Assembly (NCBI GenBank): GCA_965230605.1
Contig: CBDDLD010000004.1
Location: forward strand, 1,550,001-1,614,000
Direction of reading: 5' to 3'
DNA length: 64,000 nucleotides
Source: CBDDLD01 sp965230605
GTDB taxonomy: Bacteria; Bacteroidota; Bacteroidia; Flavobacteriales; Flavobacteriaceae
Below, one piece after another: positions 8,202 through 17,049 of this stretch. The notes under the pieces are model-generated. The model was given only the letters and a program-made list of their open reading frames with translations, was not told the origin of the DNA and made no database searches. The translations under genes were made by a program, and so were the position numbers. How positions within the stretch are numbered: the stretch's first letter is position 1; each line of letters begins with the position of its first letter.

Positions 8202-8864
8202 TTAGTCGATGATAATACCGTCTCTCATAGTGAGTTTACGGTCTGCCATACCAGCTAATTCTTGATTGTGTGTGACGATCACAAAGGTTTGGTTGAATTC
8301 TTTTCGTAACTGAAAGAACAATTGATGTAATTGCTCAGCGGATTCACTATCTAAATTTCCGGAAGGTTCATCTGCGAAGATGATCTTCGGATTATTCACT
8401 AAAGCTCTGGCTACTGCAACACGTTGTTGTTCTCCTCCGGAAAGGCTATTGGGTTTGTGAGAGATACGATCACTTAAACCAAGGTAGTCCAATAGTTCTT
8501 TAGCACGTTTTTCAGCCTGTTCTTTAGATTGTTTGTTGATGTATGCCGGAATGCATACATTTTCTAATGCGGTAAATTCCGGTAACAATTGGTGAAACTG
8601 AAAAATGAATCCAATGTTCGTGTTTCTAAATTCAGCGAGAGCTTTATCATTCAGGTTCTTGATCTGAGTGTCATTAATGATGAGCTCTGTGCCTTCCGTA
8701 TAATCGGGTTTGTCTAGAGTACCAAGTATTTGGAGTAGTGTAGTTTTTCCGGCTCCAGAAGCACCAACAATAGAAATGATCTCACTCTCAGAAATGCTAA
8801 TATCAACGCCTTTCAAGACATGAAGATCTTTATAATATTTATGAATATTACGGGCTTTAATCAT
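8202..8864 (-). CDS. LolD-like ABC transporter ATPase
   Basis: This 220-residue ATP-binding subunit belongs to the LolD/MacB-type class. It has Walker A GASGAGKTT (34-42), a Q-loop region FIFQFHQLLPEF, the signature LSGGEQQR, Walker B IIFADEP followed by SGNLD, and a switch His in VTHNQE. This class powers lipoprotein release to the outer membrane or extrusion by mechanotransmission. No permease gene is adjacent, so the partner is encoded elsewhere. It follows the DUF5916 gene by 42 bp on the same strand and could be read from it. Confidence 0.85.
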   Translation of the reverse strand: MIKARNIHKYYKDLHVLKGVDISISESEIISIVGASGAGKTTLLQILGTLDKPDYTEGTELIINDTQIKNLNDKALAEFRNTNIGFIFQFHQLLPEFTALENVCIPAYINKQSKEQAEKRAKELLDYLGLSDRISHKPNSLSGGEQQRVAVARALVNNPKIIFADEPSGNLDSESAEQLHQLFFQLRKEFNQTFVIVTHNQELAGMADRKLTMRDGIIID

Positions 8865-8906
8865 ACTGAAAGCGAAAATACTATTTTAATACGATTATTG
8901 CACCAT

Positions 8907-11411
8907 CTACATTATGGTATTGCGGTAGGCTCCAGGATTTCTATTGATATTAGCCTGTCCCTGTTGCTTTTGCTTCTTCTTGAATACACCTTTTATACTA
9001 TTGTAATCGATAAAGTACTGTAGGCGTACCGAGAAAATATGATTGATATCTTGATCAAATAAATTACCAAGACTTTCAAAATAAGTGTCTTCAGAATTTG
9101 TACCGCTATTAAAGAGTTGATTTCTATATAATGCTGTTAAGAAACTTCCGGGCCCCACTTGCCATGTATAATTAAGGTCCATATTCCATGTGTTGAAATT
9201 CACATTAGAATCTCCTAAACCTAATTCTTCAAAGGTCTGAGTTTGCTCAATTAAACTACCATCCTCTTGAAGGAAATAAGGGCGATCGTCATAAGTTACT
9301 GTTGACCAAAAACTTCTGAGTGATAAGGACACGGTATGGAAAGGATTAAAGGTATAACTACCTGAAATACTGTTCTCAACAGTTTCTATATCGCGCTCAC
9401 CAAAGACGATCTCATCCGCTAAGTTATTTGAGTTATTTGCAAACCCTCGACTTCCTTTGTTGTTCTGGTAAGAGTAGTTAAAGTTTAATCTGAATTTATC
9501 ACTTAAACGAAATGAGGGCGAAATATCAATGTTATAACCAAAAAGATCACGTTCACTATCAAAGGCATGGAATGTACTTAAACCTAAACCAACAGACAGT
9601 AGTTTGTTATTATTGGTATTAATACCACCACGAATAAAACCAATATTTTTGAATACAAAGAAACGCTTGTTTTCAAAATCTCTAGGCTCAAAAAAGTCGA
9701 ATTGCTTTCCAGGTTCAAAATTAATATTCGCATTGAAGTTTAGTAACTTTTTAGTCTGTCCATTCACGAAAATACCCAGATTTGCTCCAGAATATTCACT
9801 TGGCTTATAAAGGCGTCTGTAGTTAACAAAGAAGTTCACAAAGAAGTTGTTCAACTTTTCAGTAGGTTCAAAGATTCTATAGTTAATATCTATACCAAAG
9901 TTGTTGAAGTTATTTCTAAAGTTGAGTCCTAGATCATTAATATCGAAGTTTTCGTTAGAGAAGCGGTGATCAAAACTATATCTAAAGTTACCGTGAGCTT
10001 TTCTAATTAGGAAGAATGAACTTAATCCGGTTTCTGTTCCAGAGGCCAAGTTCCGATTACTCATACGTACATTCCCTCTAATATTGTAGGTATTTCTTTT
10101 ATTTGAAATATCAGCGACTAAGGCTGTAACATTGGCGTCTCTAAAGTCACCTTCTCGCATTACATTAGTGTTCACTAAACTTATAGATGAGTTGCCATTG
10201 AACTGCTGATCAACAACCAAAATATTGTAATTGGTAAAGGGCTCTACGGTCTCTAGTCGACGTTCACCGGTGTCTATATTTCTAATAGTGACATCGGTTT
10301 TTTCAGTAATCGCATTGAGAATACCAACACCTAAACCTTTCTTGGTACGTCCGGAGAGCTTCATAGCATTGAGTACTTTAACTTCACTTGGGAAATCACC
10401 AATGATCTCTTCATTGGCGGCGAGATCTACACTGCCTGTTGGTGCACTACCAATACGACGCGAAAAGAATAATCCACCTTTATTAAAAAGATCGACGCCT
10501 TCCTGAAAGAATTGCCGTTGTTCTCCAAAGGTTTGTTCAAACGGTCCTAAATTTAATCTGACATTATCAAAAGCGGCCTGACTGAAATCCGGGATCAGTG
10601 TTGCATCTAATGTGAAATTTTCAGTAACACCATATTTCACATCTAATCCCAATCTATAAATAGAAGGATCCATGTTATTAAATACTGTTGATGCGAATGG
10701 GTAAAATATAAGTCGTGTTGGAGGTTCAATATTCTCGATACCGGTTAATTCACCGTGATAAAGTCCGATATTTCCTTTGGTACGATCTAAAGGGTTCCAT
10801 GTGTATTGTGTGTTGTCGACTTGGAAACGTCTATGGAATTGTAACCCCCATGTTTTAACATCTTTGGAGAAACGTAAGGTACGATATGGGATTTTCATTT
10901 CTACGATCCAACCATCATCTACGATATTTACGGCACTGTCCCATACAGCACTCCAACCAAAATCTTCACCGTTGGATGGATTGGCTACAGCATCGGCTTG
11001 GGTCCCTGAACTGAACACAAAGAATTCGGTATCGTTTTGGGCATCATTATTAGGGTTTAGTACAACCAGAAAGAAATCCGACTGACCAAAGTTATCCCTA
11101 CTAGTTAACTGGCGTTGAATATCTTCAGGATTATCATGTAAGTATGCTGACACATAAATAGCATCATCGTCATAGGTCATTTTGACTTCTGTCTTTTGAT
11201 GCGGTTTGGGTACAACACCCATTTCAGGTCTAAATTGTGTGAAGTCTGTAGCGACCTCTGCTTCTTCCCAGGCCTTATCGTCTAGGACACCATCTATTTT
11301 TGGGGCGACGTCTGTTCTTTTGATATTGAGTGTTTTTTTGTCCAAGGTCTGAGACCAGATATTAAGACTAGTAAATAATATCAGAAATGAGAATAAAAAA
11401 CGTAAGCGCAT
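8907..11411 (-). CDS. DUF5916 outer-membrane protein with CBM9-like domain
   Basis: This 834-residue exported protein has a signal peptide (about 1-20, cleavage after WSQ), a carbohydrate-binding family 9-like beta-sandwich domain (about 28-220, beginning PKIDGVLDDKAWEEA), and a long C-terminal region (about 230-834) of alternating beta-strands with many F/Y/N residues, which looks like an outer-membrane beta-barrel of the DUF5916 family. The molecular role is unknown; such proteins are often called hydrolases without evidence. A -7 box (11468-11475) lies upstream. Confidence 0.85.
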   Translation of the reverse strand: MRLRFLFSFLILFTSLNIWSQTLDKKTLNIKRTDVAPKIDGVLDDKAWEEAEVATDFTQFRPEMGVVPKPHQKTEVKMTYDDDAIYVSAYLHDNPEDIQRQLTSRDNFGQSDFFLVVLNPNNDAQNDTEFFVFSSGTQADAVANPSNGEDFGWSAVWDSAVNIVDDGWIVEMKIPYRTLRFSKDVKTWGLQFHRRFQVDNTQYTWNPLDRTKGNIGLYHGELTGIENIEPPTRLIFYPFASTVFNNMDPSIYRLGLDVKYGVTENFTLDATLIPDFSQAAFDNVRLNLGPFEQTFGEQRQFFQEGVDLFNKGGLFFSRRIGSAPTGSVDLAANEEIIGDFPSEVKVLNAMKLSGRTKKGLGVGILNAITEKTDVTIRNIDTGERRLETVEPFTNYNILVVDQQFNGNSSISLVNTNVMREGDFRDANVTALVADISNKRNTYNIRGNVRMSNRNLASGTETGLSSFFLIRKAHGNFRYSFDHRFSNENFDINDLGLNFRNNFNNFGIDINYRIFEPTEKLNNFFVNFFVNYRRLYKPSEYSGANLGIFVNGQTKKLLNFNANINFEPGKQFDFFEPRDFENKRFFVFKNIGFIRGGINTNNNKLLSVGLGLSTFHAFDSERDLFGYNIDISPSFRLSDKFRLNFNYSYQNNKGSRGFANNSNNLADEIVFGERDIETVENSISGSYTFNPFHTVSLSLRSFWSTVTYDDRPYFLQEDGSLIEQTQTFEELGLGDSNVNFNTWNMDLNYTWQVGPGSFLTALYRNQLFNSGTNSEDTYFESLGNLFDQDINHIFSVRLQYFIDYNSIKGVFKKKQKQQGQANINRNPGAYRNTIM

Positions 11412-11467
11412 AGATTGATTTGATAGTTAGATTTTTGATTAATGATTGAAATGCTACAAAACACAGA

Positions 11468-11475
11468 CAAATCTA
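11468..11475 (-). promoter_or_regulatory. -7 promoter box of DUF5916 gene
   Basis: The minus strand reads TAGATTTG, matching TAnnTTTG, 56 bp upstream of the ATG at 11411. No convincing -33 element was found. Confidence 0.4.
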
Positions 11476-11638
11476 CATTGCCTATTGAAGTGAGCGTCAT
11501 AATTAAACGTTAAAAAGTTTTGGACATTGTTAAGGATTTAACATTGTGCGGTTTTTCTATGTAAATTAGTGTAAACTGAAAATAATTCAGTGTAAATACT
11601 TTGGAACACTTATTGCTCTGATATAAAAAACGTTAGTA

Positions 11639-11911
11639 ATGAATAAATACAAAAAATTAGGGTTAAGTTTGGTTTTAGATGCATTAGGATATGTGTCTAT
11701 AATTTTTCCACCCTTCGATATTATATGGGCTCCAATGTCTGCATGGTTAATGACCAGAATGTATAAGGGAAGAAAAGGAAAGATAGCAGCTGCTGTCGCC
11801 TTTATTGAGGAAGCCTTGCCAATGCTGGATGTGATACCAACATTTACCTTAATGTGGATATATACCTATGTGTTTGCAAACGAAACAAAACAAAAAAGGC
11901 TACTAAATTAG
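11639..11911 (+). CDS. small conserved membrane protein
   Basis: This 90-residue protein has two or three hydrophobic segments (about 8-24, 28-40 and 65-82) around a basic loop (RMYKGRKGK). The acidic residues inside PMLDVIPTF and the aromatic-rich segments suggest an integral inner-membrane protein. I do not recognise a named family. It stands alone, and its last codons and stop lie inside the terminator hairpin that it shares with the convergent lipoprotein gene. Confidence 0.7.
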   Translation: MNKYKKLGLSLVLDALGYVSIIFPPFDIIWAPMSAWLMTRMYKGRKGKIAAAVAFIEEALPMLDVIPTFTLMWIYTYVFANETKQKRLLN

Positions 11912-11921
11912 TAGCCTTTTA
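11892..11921. terminator. bidirectional terminator inside a CDS end
   Basis: A near-perfect inverted repeat (AAAAGGCTACTAA / TTAGTAGCCTTTT) has A runs on the left and T runs on the right, so it can end transcription from both sides. The TAG stop of the 11639-11911 gene lies within it. Confidence 0.85.
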
Positions 11922-11940
11922 AAATTAAGATTGTTCTGGT

Positions 11941-12516
11941 TTAGTTGATGATTACACCAGTAAATGTAATGTTGAAATCTTCAGAACCACCTGTAGCAGA
12001 ACCGAAATTGTCAGAATCATCTACAGTTACAGGCTCGTGCGTCAATACGATTTGTAAGTTTCCAGTGCTAGCAGCACCAGCAACCCAAGTAGTATTAACT
12101 CCTAATTTACTTCCACTAGGGCCATCTACATCACCAGCATCTCTAGACATGGTAAAATTTACCCCATTGATAGCATAAGAGAAAAAATGCTCATCAGCTT
12201 CAGGGATAATGTCATCATTTAATACATCATCAGCAGGCGTTTCAGTTGCATTAAGTATAGAGAGTGTTAAAGCGTATGTAGCTCCAGAAGTAAAGTTACC
12301 ATTAACAGCTTCAGTAGAAGCTCCATCTTGACCATTAGGTGCTACACTAGTCATAACAACAATATCTGTAGCATCTGCAGTATTTGTAAACGTTAATGTC
12401 ACATTTGTGATTAACTCTTCTTCATTCACCGGTGGTGGATTGTCATCATCGTCAGAACATGACGCGAATAATGCTAAAACCAGCATTGGGATTGCAAAAA
12501 ATTTAATTGCTTTCAT
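11941..12516 (-). CDS. lipoprotein paired with TonB receptor
   Basis: With the start at 12516, this 191-residue protein begins with a lipoprotein signal (MKAIKFFAIPMLVLALFASC); Cys-20 is the lipidation site and is followed by SDDDDN, the acidic export tag typical of surface lipoproteins in Bacteroidota. The open frame extends to 12576, but the extra 20 residues would bury the signal. The mature part is beta-rich, with blocks around TLTFTNTADAT, a segment on ETPADDVLNDDI and a final strand GVIIN. It lies 66 bp downstream of the ZnuD-like receptor and is probably its surface partner. Similar proteins carry the vague label 'type 1 periplasmic binding fold'; the function is not known. Confidence 0.8.
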   Translation of the reverse strand: MKAIKFFAIPMLVLALFASCSDDDDNPPPVNEEELITNVTLTFTNTADATDIVVMTSVAPNGQDGASTEAVNGNFTSGATYALTLSILNATETPADDVLNDDIIPEADEHFFSYAINGVNFTMSRDAGDVDGPSGSKLGVNTTWVAGAASTGNLQIVLTHEPVTVDDSDNFGSATGGSEDFNITFTGVIIN

Positions 12517-12582
12517 AGGATTGAAGTTTAAAAAATTGATTTTCATTGTTTTAAAGTTTGATTTGTGTTTATTCATTTTTGT

Positions 12583-14979
12583 TTAATAATTCAATTGTAA
12601 TTGTAACGTAATATTTCTACCTAGATCATCAGCAAAAAACCGTAAGCGATTTAAATAATTCCTGTATGATGTATCAAAAAGGTTATTTACACCAAGAGCT
12701 ACATTCAAACTTGTCTTTTCAGTCAAGTTAAACGTTGCTTCACTATAAAAGTGCAGCAAATGATAGGCCGGAGGGGGTGTACTAATGTCTACGGGAATAA
12801 TTGATCCATCAAGTAGATTTTCTACTTCAAAGTTGAAATCCGGAAATTCATTTTGTTCAAAAACCCATTCCGATTTTAAACTTGCCGAAAAATTATACCA
12901 TGCCTCGTTGCTATATGTAATTTGATTCATGGTATTAAAGGCGGGGATGTCAATTAAAGGTAGATCGGTTTCAAGGTCATATCCTTTTATAAATGCAGTT
13001 TTATTTTGCCATTGTAGGCTATTTGTTATGTCATACGTTGCAGTAAGGTCTATACCGAACAATTCAGCATCCGTTTGTTGATATTCCCATAGAGGGAATG
13101 GACCTCTTATTGTACTTATAAAATCAAAGGGTCTCAAATAAATAAAATTGTTAATTCGGTTATAAAAAACTTCTGTTAAAAGACTAAACCTTGATGTATT
13201 GTATGCATAAGATGCCGAAATTCTGTTAGCCACTTCTTTGTCAAACCTAATGTCGCCCAGCTCAAATCGTGCAGCTGAATGGTGGAGCCCATCACTGAAT
13301 AGTTCAGATGGATTGGGAGGTCGACTCGATAGTGCATAATTCCCGATTAAATAACTTTGATCATTTAAGGTAAATTTTATACCTGCAGATGCTGAAATAT
13401 TGTGATAGTCGAAAACCGGATTCGTTAAAAACTGTGTTGGTAATTCTTCTATAATAATATCTGCAAAATCTTCATCATAGCCACGTTCTTCCCATCTTGA
13501 TCTGAGGTAAAACTTCTTAGCATCAATTCTATTGAAATCGTAACGCAAACCGGCATCTGCAACTAAATCGTCATTTAAGACCCATTCGGTTGTAGCATAA
13601 ATACCAAAATCATACTTCTCATAATCTGGGATTAAGCGTCTGACCCCTGTATCTGGGTTTGCAAAATTATCTTGATAACGTCCCATGATTCCGAAGTTTA
13701 CTTTTCGATCTAAGTTGTTATCTAAATTGACATCAGCTAGAGCTGTATGAGTTTGTAACGTTAAGTCAATAGCCGGAATATTTCTTCTATCACCAATTCT
13801 GACATCAAATTCAAAACGACGGTTACGCTGGTAATCATATTGAAGGTTTAGTTTACCGAAGTTTTGAAAACGTTTGTAATAACTAGCTTTTGCTAAATGG
13901 TGAGTTATTTCTTGTTTTGGGGCATTAATATCATAGCTAAAGTCTTCAACAAGAGAAGGTTGTCCGGAATTAATTGCTCTTGCCAGATCAAAAACACTAC
14001 CAATATGTGATGCTCCTAAAATACCTATCTCATTCTCTAAATAACTGTAATAGATCTCAAAACCCGATTCAAATTTCCGTTTACCAAAACGTGTAGCAAT
14101 CCCTTTAGAGTCTAACCCTGTATTGGTAAGGTTATAATCCGGAGCTTTAAAATCACCATTCTTTTTATATGAGGCCTGAATTTGCCCAAACCATCCTGAA
14201 CTATAGTTCTTATTTAAAGTTGAAGAAATATTGAAACCTCTACCATTGGTTTGTCCACCAAGAATGGTTTTCCCAAACAACGTGTCTTTAGAAATTGCCC
14301 TTCCCGGTTTAATAACGACCACACCGCCAATGGCATCACCACCATAAGCCAAAGCACCGGAACCCTTAATAACAGATATTTGATTTGCAGAGTTGATATC
14401 AATATTTGGTGCATGTTCAATACCCCATTCCTGATCTTGCAATCGAACATTGTTGTTAAGAATTAATACTCTACTACTATGTAAGCCATTTATCATAGGT
14501 TTTACAATGGTATTTCCTGTGTTTAATGACGACACTCCCGGAATCTCTTTTAAAGCATCACCTAGGCTAAGACTACTATATTGTTCTAGCACATCGGTTT
14601 TGAGAACAGTTTCCTGAGATGTTTCTGTTGTTTTATTCTCTTTAGTTTTTACCACGACTTCATTTAATTCTTCTAAATGGTGTTCTAGACGAATTGATTT
14701 AAAGACATCTTTATTAACTTCTACAGTTAAAACTTTGGTTTTACACGCGATATGTGATATTTCAATTTTATAGGTATCATTGCATAAATTCTCGAATTTA
14801 AATTTTCCTTTTTTATCTGATATTGTAATCTTATTTGTACCAATAAGCTTTATCGTAGCATTTTCCAATAAGGTATTGTCGTGGAAATCTTTGATTTGTC
14901 CGGTTAAGACATTATTACATTTCTGACTAAAGCTAAAACTAGTTGTTAGTATAAATAAGATTAGAAAGATATTTTTCAT
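12583..14979 (-). CDS. TonB-dependent receptor, ZnuD-like
   Basis: This 798-residue outer-membrane receptor has a signal peptide (about 1-18), a carboxypeptidase-regulatory-like beta domain (about 22-105), a plug (about 125-235, with KGSGALAYGGDAIGGVVVI) and a 22-strand-type barrel ending in an aromatic Tyr. Motifs resemble the zinc receptor ZnuD: NGLHSSRVLILNN, QDQEWGIEHAPNIDI, and PNPSELFSDGLHHSAARFE, whose histidines could face the ligand. It probably imports a metal ion or small chelate using TonB-ExbBD energy. Its neighbours, a Cys/His-rich exported protein upstream and a lipoprotein downstream, support a metal role. Zinc is the best guess, not proven. Confidence 0.85.
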   Translation of the reverse strand: MKNIFLILFILTTSFSFSQKCNNVLTGQIKDFHDNTLLENATIKLIGTNKITISDKKGKFKFENLCNDTYKIEISHIACKTKVLTVEVNKDVFKSIRLEHHLEELNEVVVKTKENKTTETSQETVLKTDVLEQYSSLSLGDALKEIPGVSSLNTGNTIVKPMINGLHSSRVLILNNNVRLQDQEWGIEHAPNIDINSANQISVIKGSGALAYGGDAIGGVVVIKPGRAISKDTLFGKTILGGQTNGRGFNISSTLNKNYSSGWFGQIQASYKKNGDFKAPDYNLTNTGLDSKGIATRFGKRKFESGFEIYYSYLENEIGILGASHIGSVFDLARAINSGQPSLVEDFSYDINAPKQEITHHLAKASYYKRFQNFGKLNLQYDYQRNRRFEFDVRIGDRRNIPAIDLTLQTHTALADVNLDNNLDRKVNFGIMGRYQDNFANPDTGVRRLIPDYEKYDFGIYATTEWVLNDDLVADAGLRYDFNRIDAKKFYLRSRWEERGYDEDFADIIIEELPTQFLTNPVFDYHNISASAGIKFTLNDQSYLIGNYALSSRPPNPSELFSDGLHHSAARFELGDIRFDKEVANRISASYAYNTSRFSLLTEVFYNRINNFIYLRPFDFISTIRGPFPLWEYQQTDAELFGIDLTATYDITNSLQWQNKTAFIKGYDLETDLPLIDIPAFNTMNQITYSNEAWYNFSASLKSEWVFEQNEFPDFNFEVENLLDGSIIPVDISTPPPAYHLLHFYSEATFNLTEKTSLNVALGVNNLFDTSYRNYLNRLRFFADDLGRNITLQLQLNY

Positions 14980-15031
14980 TTACTTATTTATAATATCTTG
15001 ATTACTAATTTATTTACTAATTCTTGAAGTA

Positions 15032-15379
15032 TTAGATGTGGTGTGGAGGAGCTTTGTTCCTGTTACTACTTAGAGCAAGTAGGTCGCAGTTTAACTCCTG
15101 GTATATTAACGCTTTTTCTCTATTATGCTCAATAATAGGAACGCTGTTTTCGAATGAAAACGCTGTAGTATTGTGATAGTCTAAATTATTGAAACTTATT
15201 GCAAGTAGACATAAATCGCATGGTGCTTCTTCTTCGTTCTCATTTTCACTGTTTTGACACGAGTCGGTAATGCATTGATTTTCTTCTTGATGAAGATAAG
15301 CATGCACATTGAGAACATTACTAGATAGTAGTATTGTTAAAAAAAAGAGCGATATTAACTTATAAAATTTCTTCCCCAT
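15032..15379 (-). CDS. Cys/His-rich exported small protein
   Basis: This 115-residue protein has a signal peptide (about 1-27), a short mature region with HAYLH, a CITDSC pair, an acidic linker (ENENEEEAP) and CDLC, then a distal region ending in PPHHI. Four clustered cysteines and several histidines suggest metal binding or disulfides in the periplasm. It lies 52 bp upstream of the ZnuD-like receptor on the same strand and is the likely first gene of that operon. No family is recognised; the metal role is inferred from composition and position. Confidence 0.7.
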   Translation of the reverse strand: MGKKFYKLISLFFLTILLSSNVLNVHAYLHQEENQCITDSCQNSENENEEEAPCDLCLLAISFNNLDYHNTTAFSFENSVPIIEHNREKALIYQELNCDLLALSSNRNKAPPHHI

Positions 15380-15432
15380 GCAATTCCAAACAAACCTATA
15401 TATAATCCTAAACTAACATTGTTAACAAAATC

Positions 15433-15738
15433 TTAATTTTTGTTTTTAATTAGACCAATTCTTCTTAGCATTTTCTTCTCAAAATTCCAGAAAAATTGGA
15501 ATTGTCCAAAAATCCAACCAAAGAAAACCAATAAAAATTGATAGACAAAAAAGACTAACAAAATTTTAAGAGCGTAATAGAAAAAGGGATATTCAAAATT
15601 TTCTTTGATAATACCTAATTTATTTAAAATTGGCCTGGTGGCATACATTGATGATGTTCCGGTAACGGCAAAAACAATAAGAATTACAATTACCTGAAAG
15701 TTAGATCTAATACCCCAACGTTCCTTTAACTTTTTCAT
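15433..15738 (-). CDS. DUF6787-type membrane protein
   Basis: This 101-residue integral membrane protein begins with MKKLKERWGIRSNFQ and has two hydrophobic helices (about 17-38 and 55-82) and a basic C-terminus. It resembles the small Flavobacteriia family DUF6787, once labelled as a prolipoprotein diacylglyceryl transferase, although at this size it lacks that enzyme's catalytic parts. The function is unknown. It follows the DUF6146-like lipoprotein gene by 27 bp and is probably cotranscribed with it. Confidence 0.7.
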   Translation of the reverse strand: MKKLKERWGIRSNFQVIVILIVFAVTGTSSMYATRPILNKLGIIKENFEYPFFYYALKILLVFFVYQFLLVFFGWIFGQFQFFWNFEKKMLRRIGLIKNKN

Positions 15739-15765
15739 GGCTTCTTAAACTCCTGCAAATTTACA

Positions 15766-16203
15766 TTAAATTCTAGGAATTAAACTGGTTAAGCGCTGCT
15801 TATATTTTAGTTGGAAATAAATGAAATAGTTATAGAGCATGTAGTTGACTTCATAGCCGTAATCGGTTTGACTATCATAGTCAATACGAAGTTCATATAA
15901 GTTAGGATTATACTGAGTAGGCTGCATGTTTCTGAGATTCCATTCTCTAACATACAGGATGTTGCGCTGCTCCATAAATACTTGAGAGTAATAACCACGG
16001 GGTCGTGCTGTAGAAGCTAACCAGCCATTAAACCCAGGTTCTATAATGATAATTTCATAATCGGATTCGTCACTAGAAATTGATACCGTATCATTATCTA
16101 CAGTATTCTCAAATCGTTCATTACTTGCAGTAGCTGTATTGGTGGTAGACTTACAACTTAAAAACCCAATACCGATGATAGCTACAATAAATAAAAATCT
16201 CAT
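15766..16203 (-). CDS. DUF6146-type lipoprotein
   Basis: This 145-residue predicted lipoprotein has the signal MRFLFIVAIIGIGFLSC, with the lipidated Cys at 17 and KSTTNT after it. The mature part contains FNGWLASTARPRGYY and ends in a region rich in Tyr and Asn where RNILYVREWN leads to LYELRIDY and a helix. It resembles the Flavobacteriia family DUF6146 by recall; its function is unknown. It is the first gene of a pair with the DUF6787-type protein. Confidence 0.7.
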   Translation of the reverse strand: MRFLFIVAIIGIGFLSCKSTTNTATASNERFENTVDNDTVSISSDESDYEIIIIEPGFNGWLASTARPRGYYSQVFMEQRNILYVREWNLRNMQPTQYNPNLYELRIDYDSQTDYGYEVNYMLYNYFIYFQLKYKQRLTSLIPRI

Positions 16204-16257
16204 GATTTACGAATTTATCTAAAATTACAAAAAATAAAATCTTCAGCGATTGACTTT

Positions 16258-16294
16258 AACAAAAAAGCCAGAAAACAATAGGTTTTCCGGCTTA
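16258..16294 (-). terminator. terminator of DUF937 gene
   Basis: An inverted repeat (AAGCCAGAAAAC / GTTTTCCGGCTT, one mismatch) is followed by a T run on the minus strand, just past the stop at 16317. Confidence 0.8.
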
Positions 16295-16316
16295 TATGAG
16301 GTGTTTGTTTCTCCAA

Positions 16317-16958
16317 TTAGCGCTTTCCAAACAGACCGCCTAAAAGACCGCCTAGTCCGCCTTTCTTTTTCTTTCCACCACCTAATACCATTCCAGCTAC
16401 ATCGTCAATAACACTACCATCGCCATCGGCATCTAAAATAGATTCTAAAAAGCTTTGTTCATTTTGTCTAGAACTTCCTCCTAAAAGTCCACCTAGAACA
16501 TTTTCTAGTCCGGAAGCTTGGTTTACATTACTCTGACGGGTTTGCTTTCCTAGCATACCCATTAGGATTGGTGCTGCTATTTTTAAAATGTTGGCCACTG
16601 ACCCGGCATCGATACCCGATTTTTGACTTAAAGCATTTTGTACATTCTGTTGTCTGTTCCCTAATACATGACCTAGTATTTTTCCACCATCAGTAACGAC
16701 ATCATTACTAACTCCTCCTGCGAATAAATCGCCAAGGTTGTCCAATATGCTACCATCATGTTTTGTATTTAGTGCATTCATTAAACCTTCTGCACCTTGA
16801 GGTGTGGATGCATTGCGGCGCATCGCTTGCATAAGTACCGGCATAGCCATACTTAACAAATTACCTGTTTTATCCGATGGTTGACCGGATTGATTCGAAA
16901 TACCGTCTATTACGGTTTTTCCAAGATCACTATTTAATAGATCTAAAATTCCTGACAT
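16317..16958 (-). CDS. DUF937 domain protein
   Basis: This 213-residue protein has a DUF937 (YidB-like) pattern: LLNSDLGKTVIDGIS near the start, repeated helical modules with LGHVLGNRQQNV and a second ILKIAAPILMGMLG module, then a calcium-loop-like DADGDGSVIDD and a Gly/Lys-rich tail (LGGLLGGLFGKR). It is cytoplasmic or periplasmic without a clear signal. The family's function is unknown. It is a single-gene unit with terminators on both sides. Confidence 0.85.
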   Translation of the reverse strand: MSGILDLLNSDLGKTVIDGISNQSGQPSDKTGNLLSMAMPVLMQAMRRNASTPQGAEGLMNALNTKHDGSILDNLGDLFAGGVSNDVVTDGGKILGHVLGNRQQNVQNALSQKSGIDAGSVANILKIAAPILMGMLGKQTRQSNVNQASGLENVLGGLLGGSSRQNEQSFLESILDADGDGSVIDDVAGMVLGGGKKKKGGLGGLLGGLFGKR

Positions 16959-16991
16959 TGTTTTTACGTTTTAGTTGAGGTCTTTAAAATA

Positions 16992-17025
16992 TAAAAAAAA
17001 AGCTTCTAAAAAATTATTAGAAGCT
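16992..17025 (-). terminator. terminator of serA
   Basis: The stem AGCTTCTAA/TTAGAAGCT (17001-17009 with 17017-17025) is followed on the minus strand by a run of about nine T, 25 bp past the serA stop. Confidence 0.85.
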
Positions 17026-17049
17026 CTTAATACAATATTTGTTAATAAC

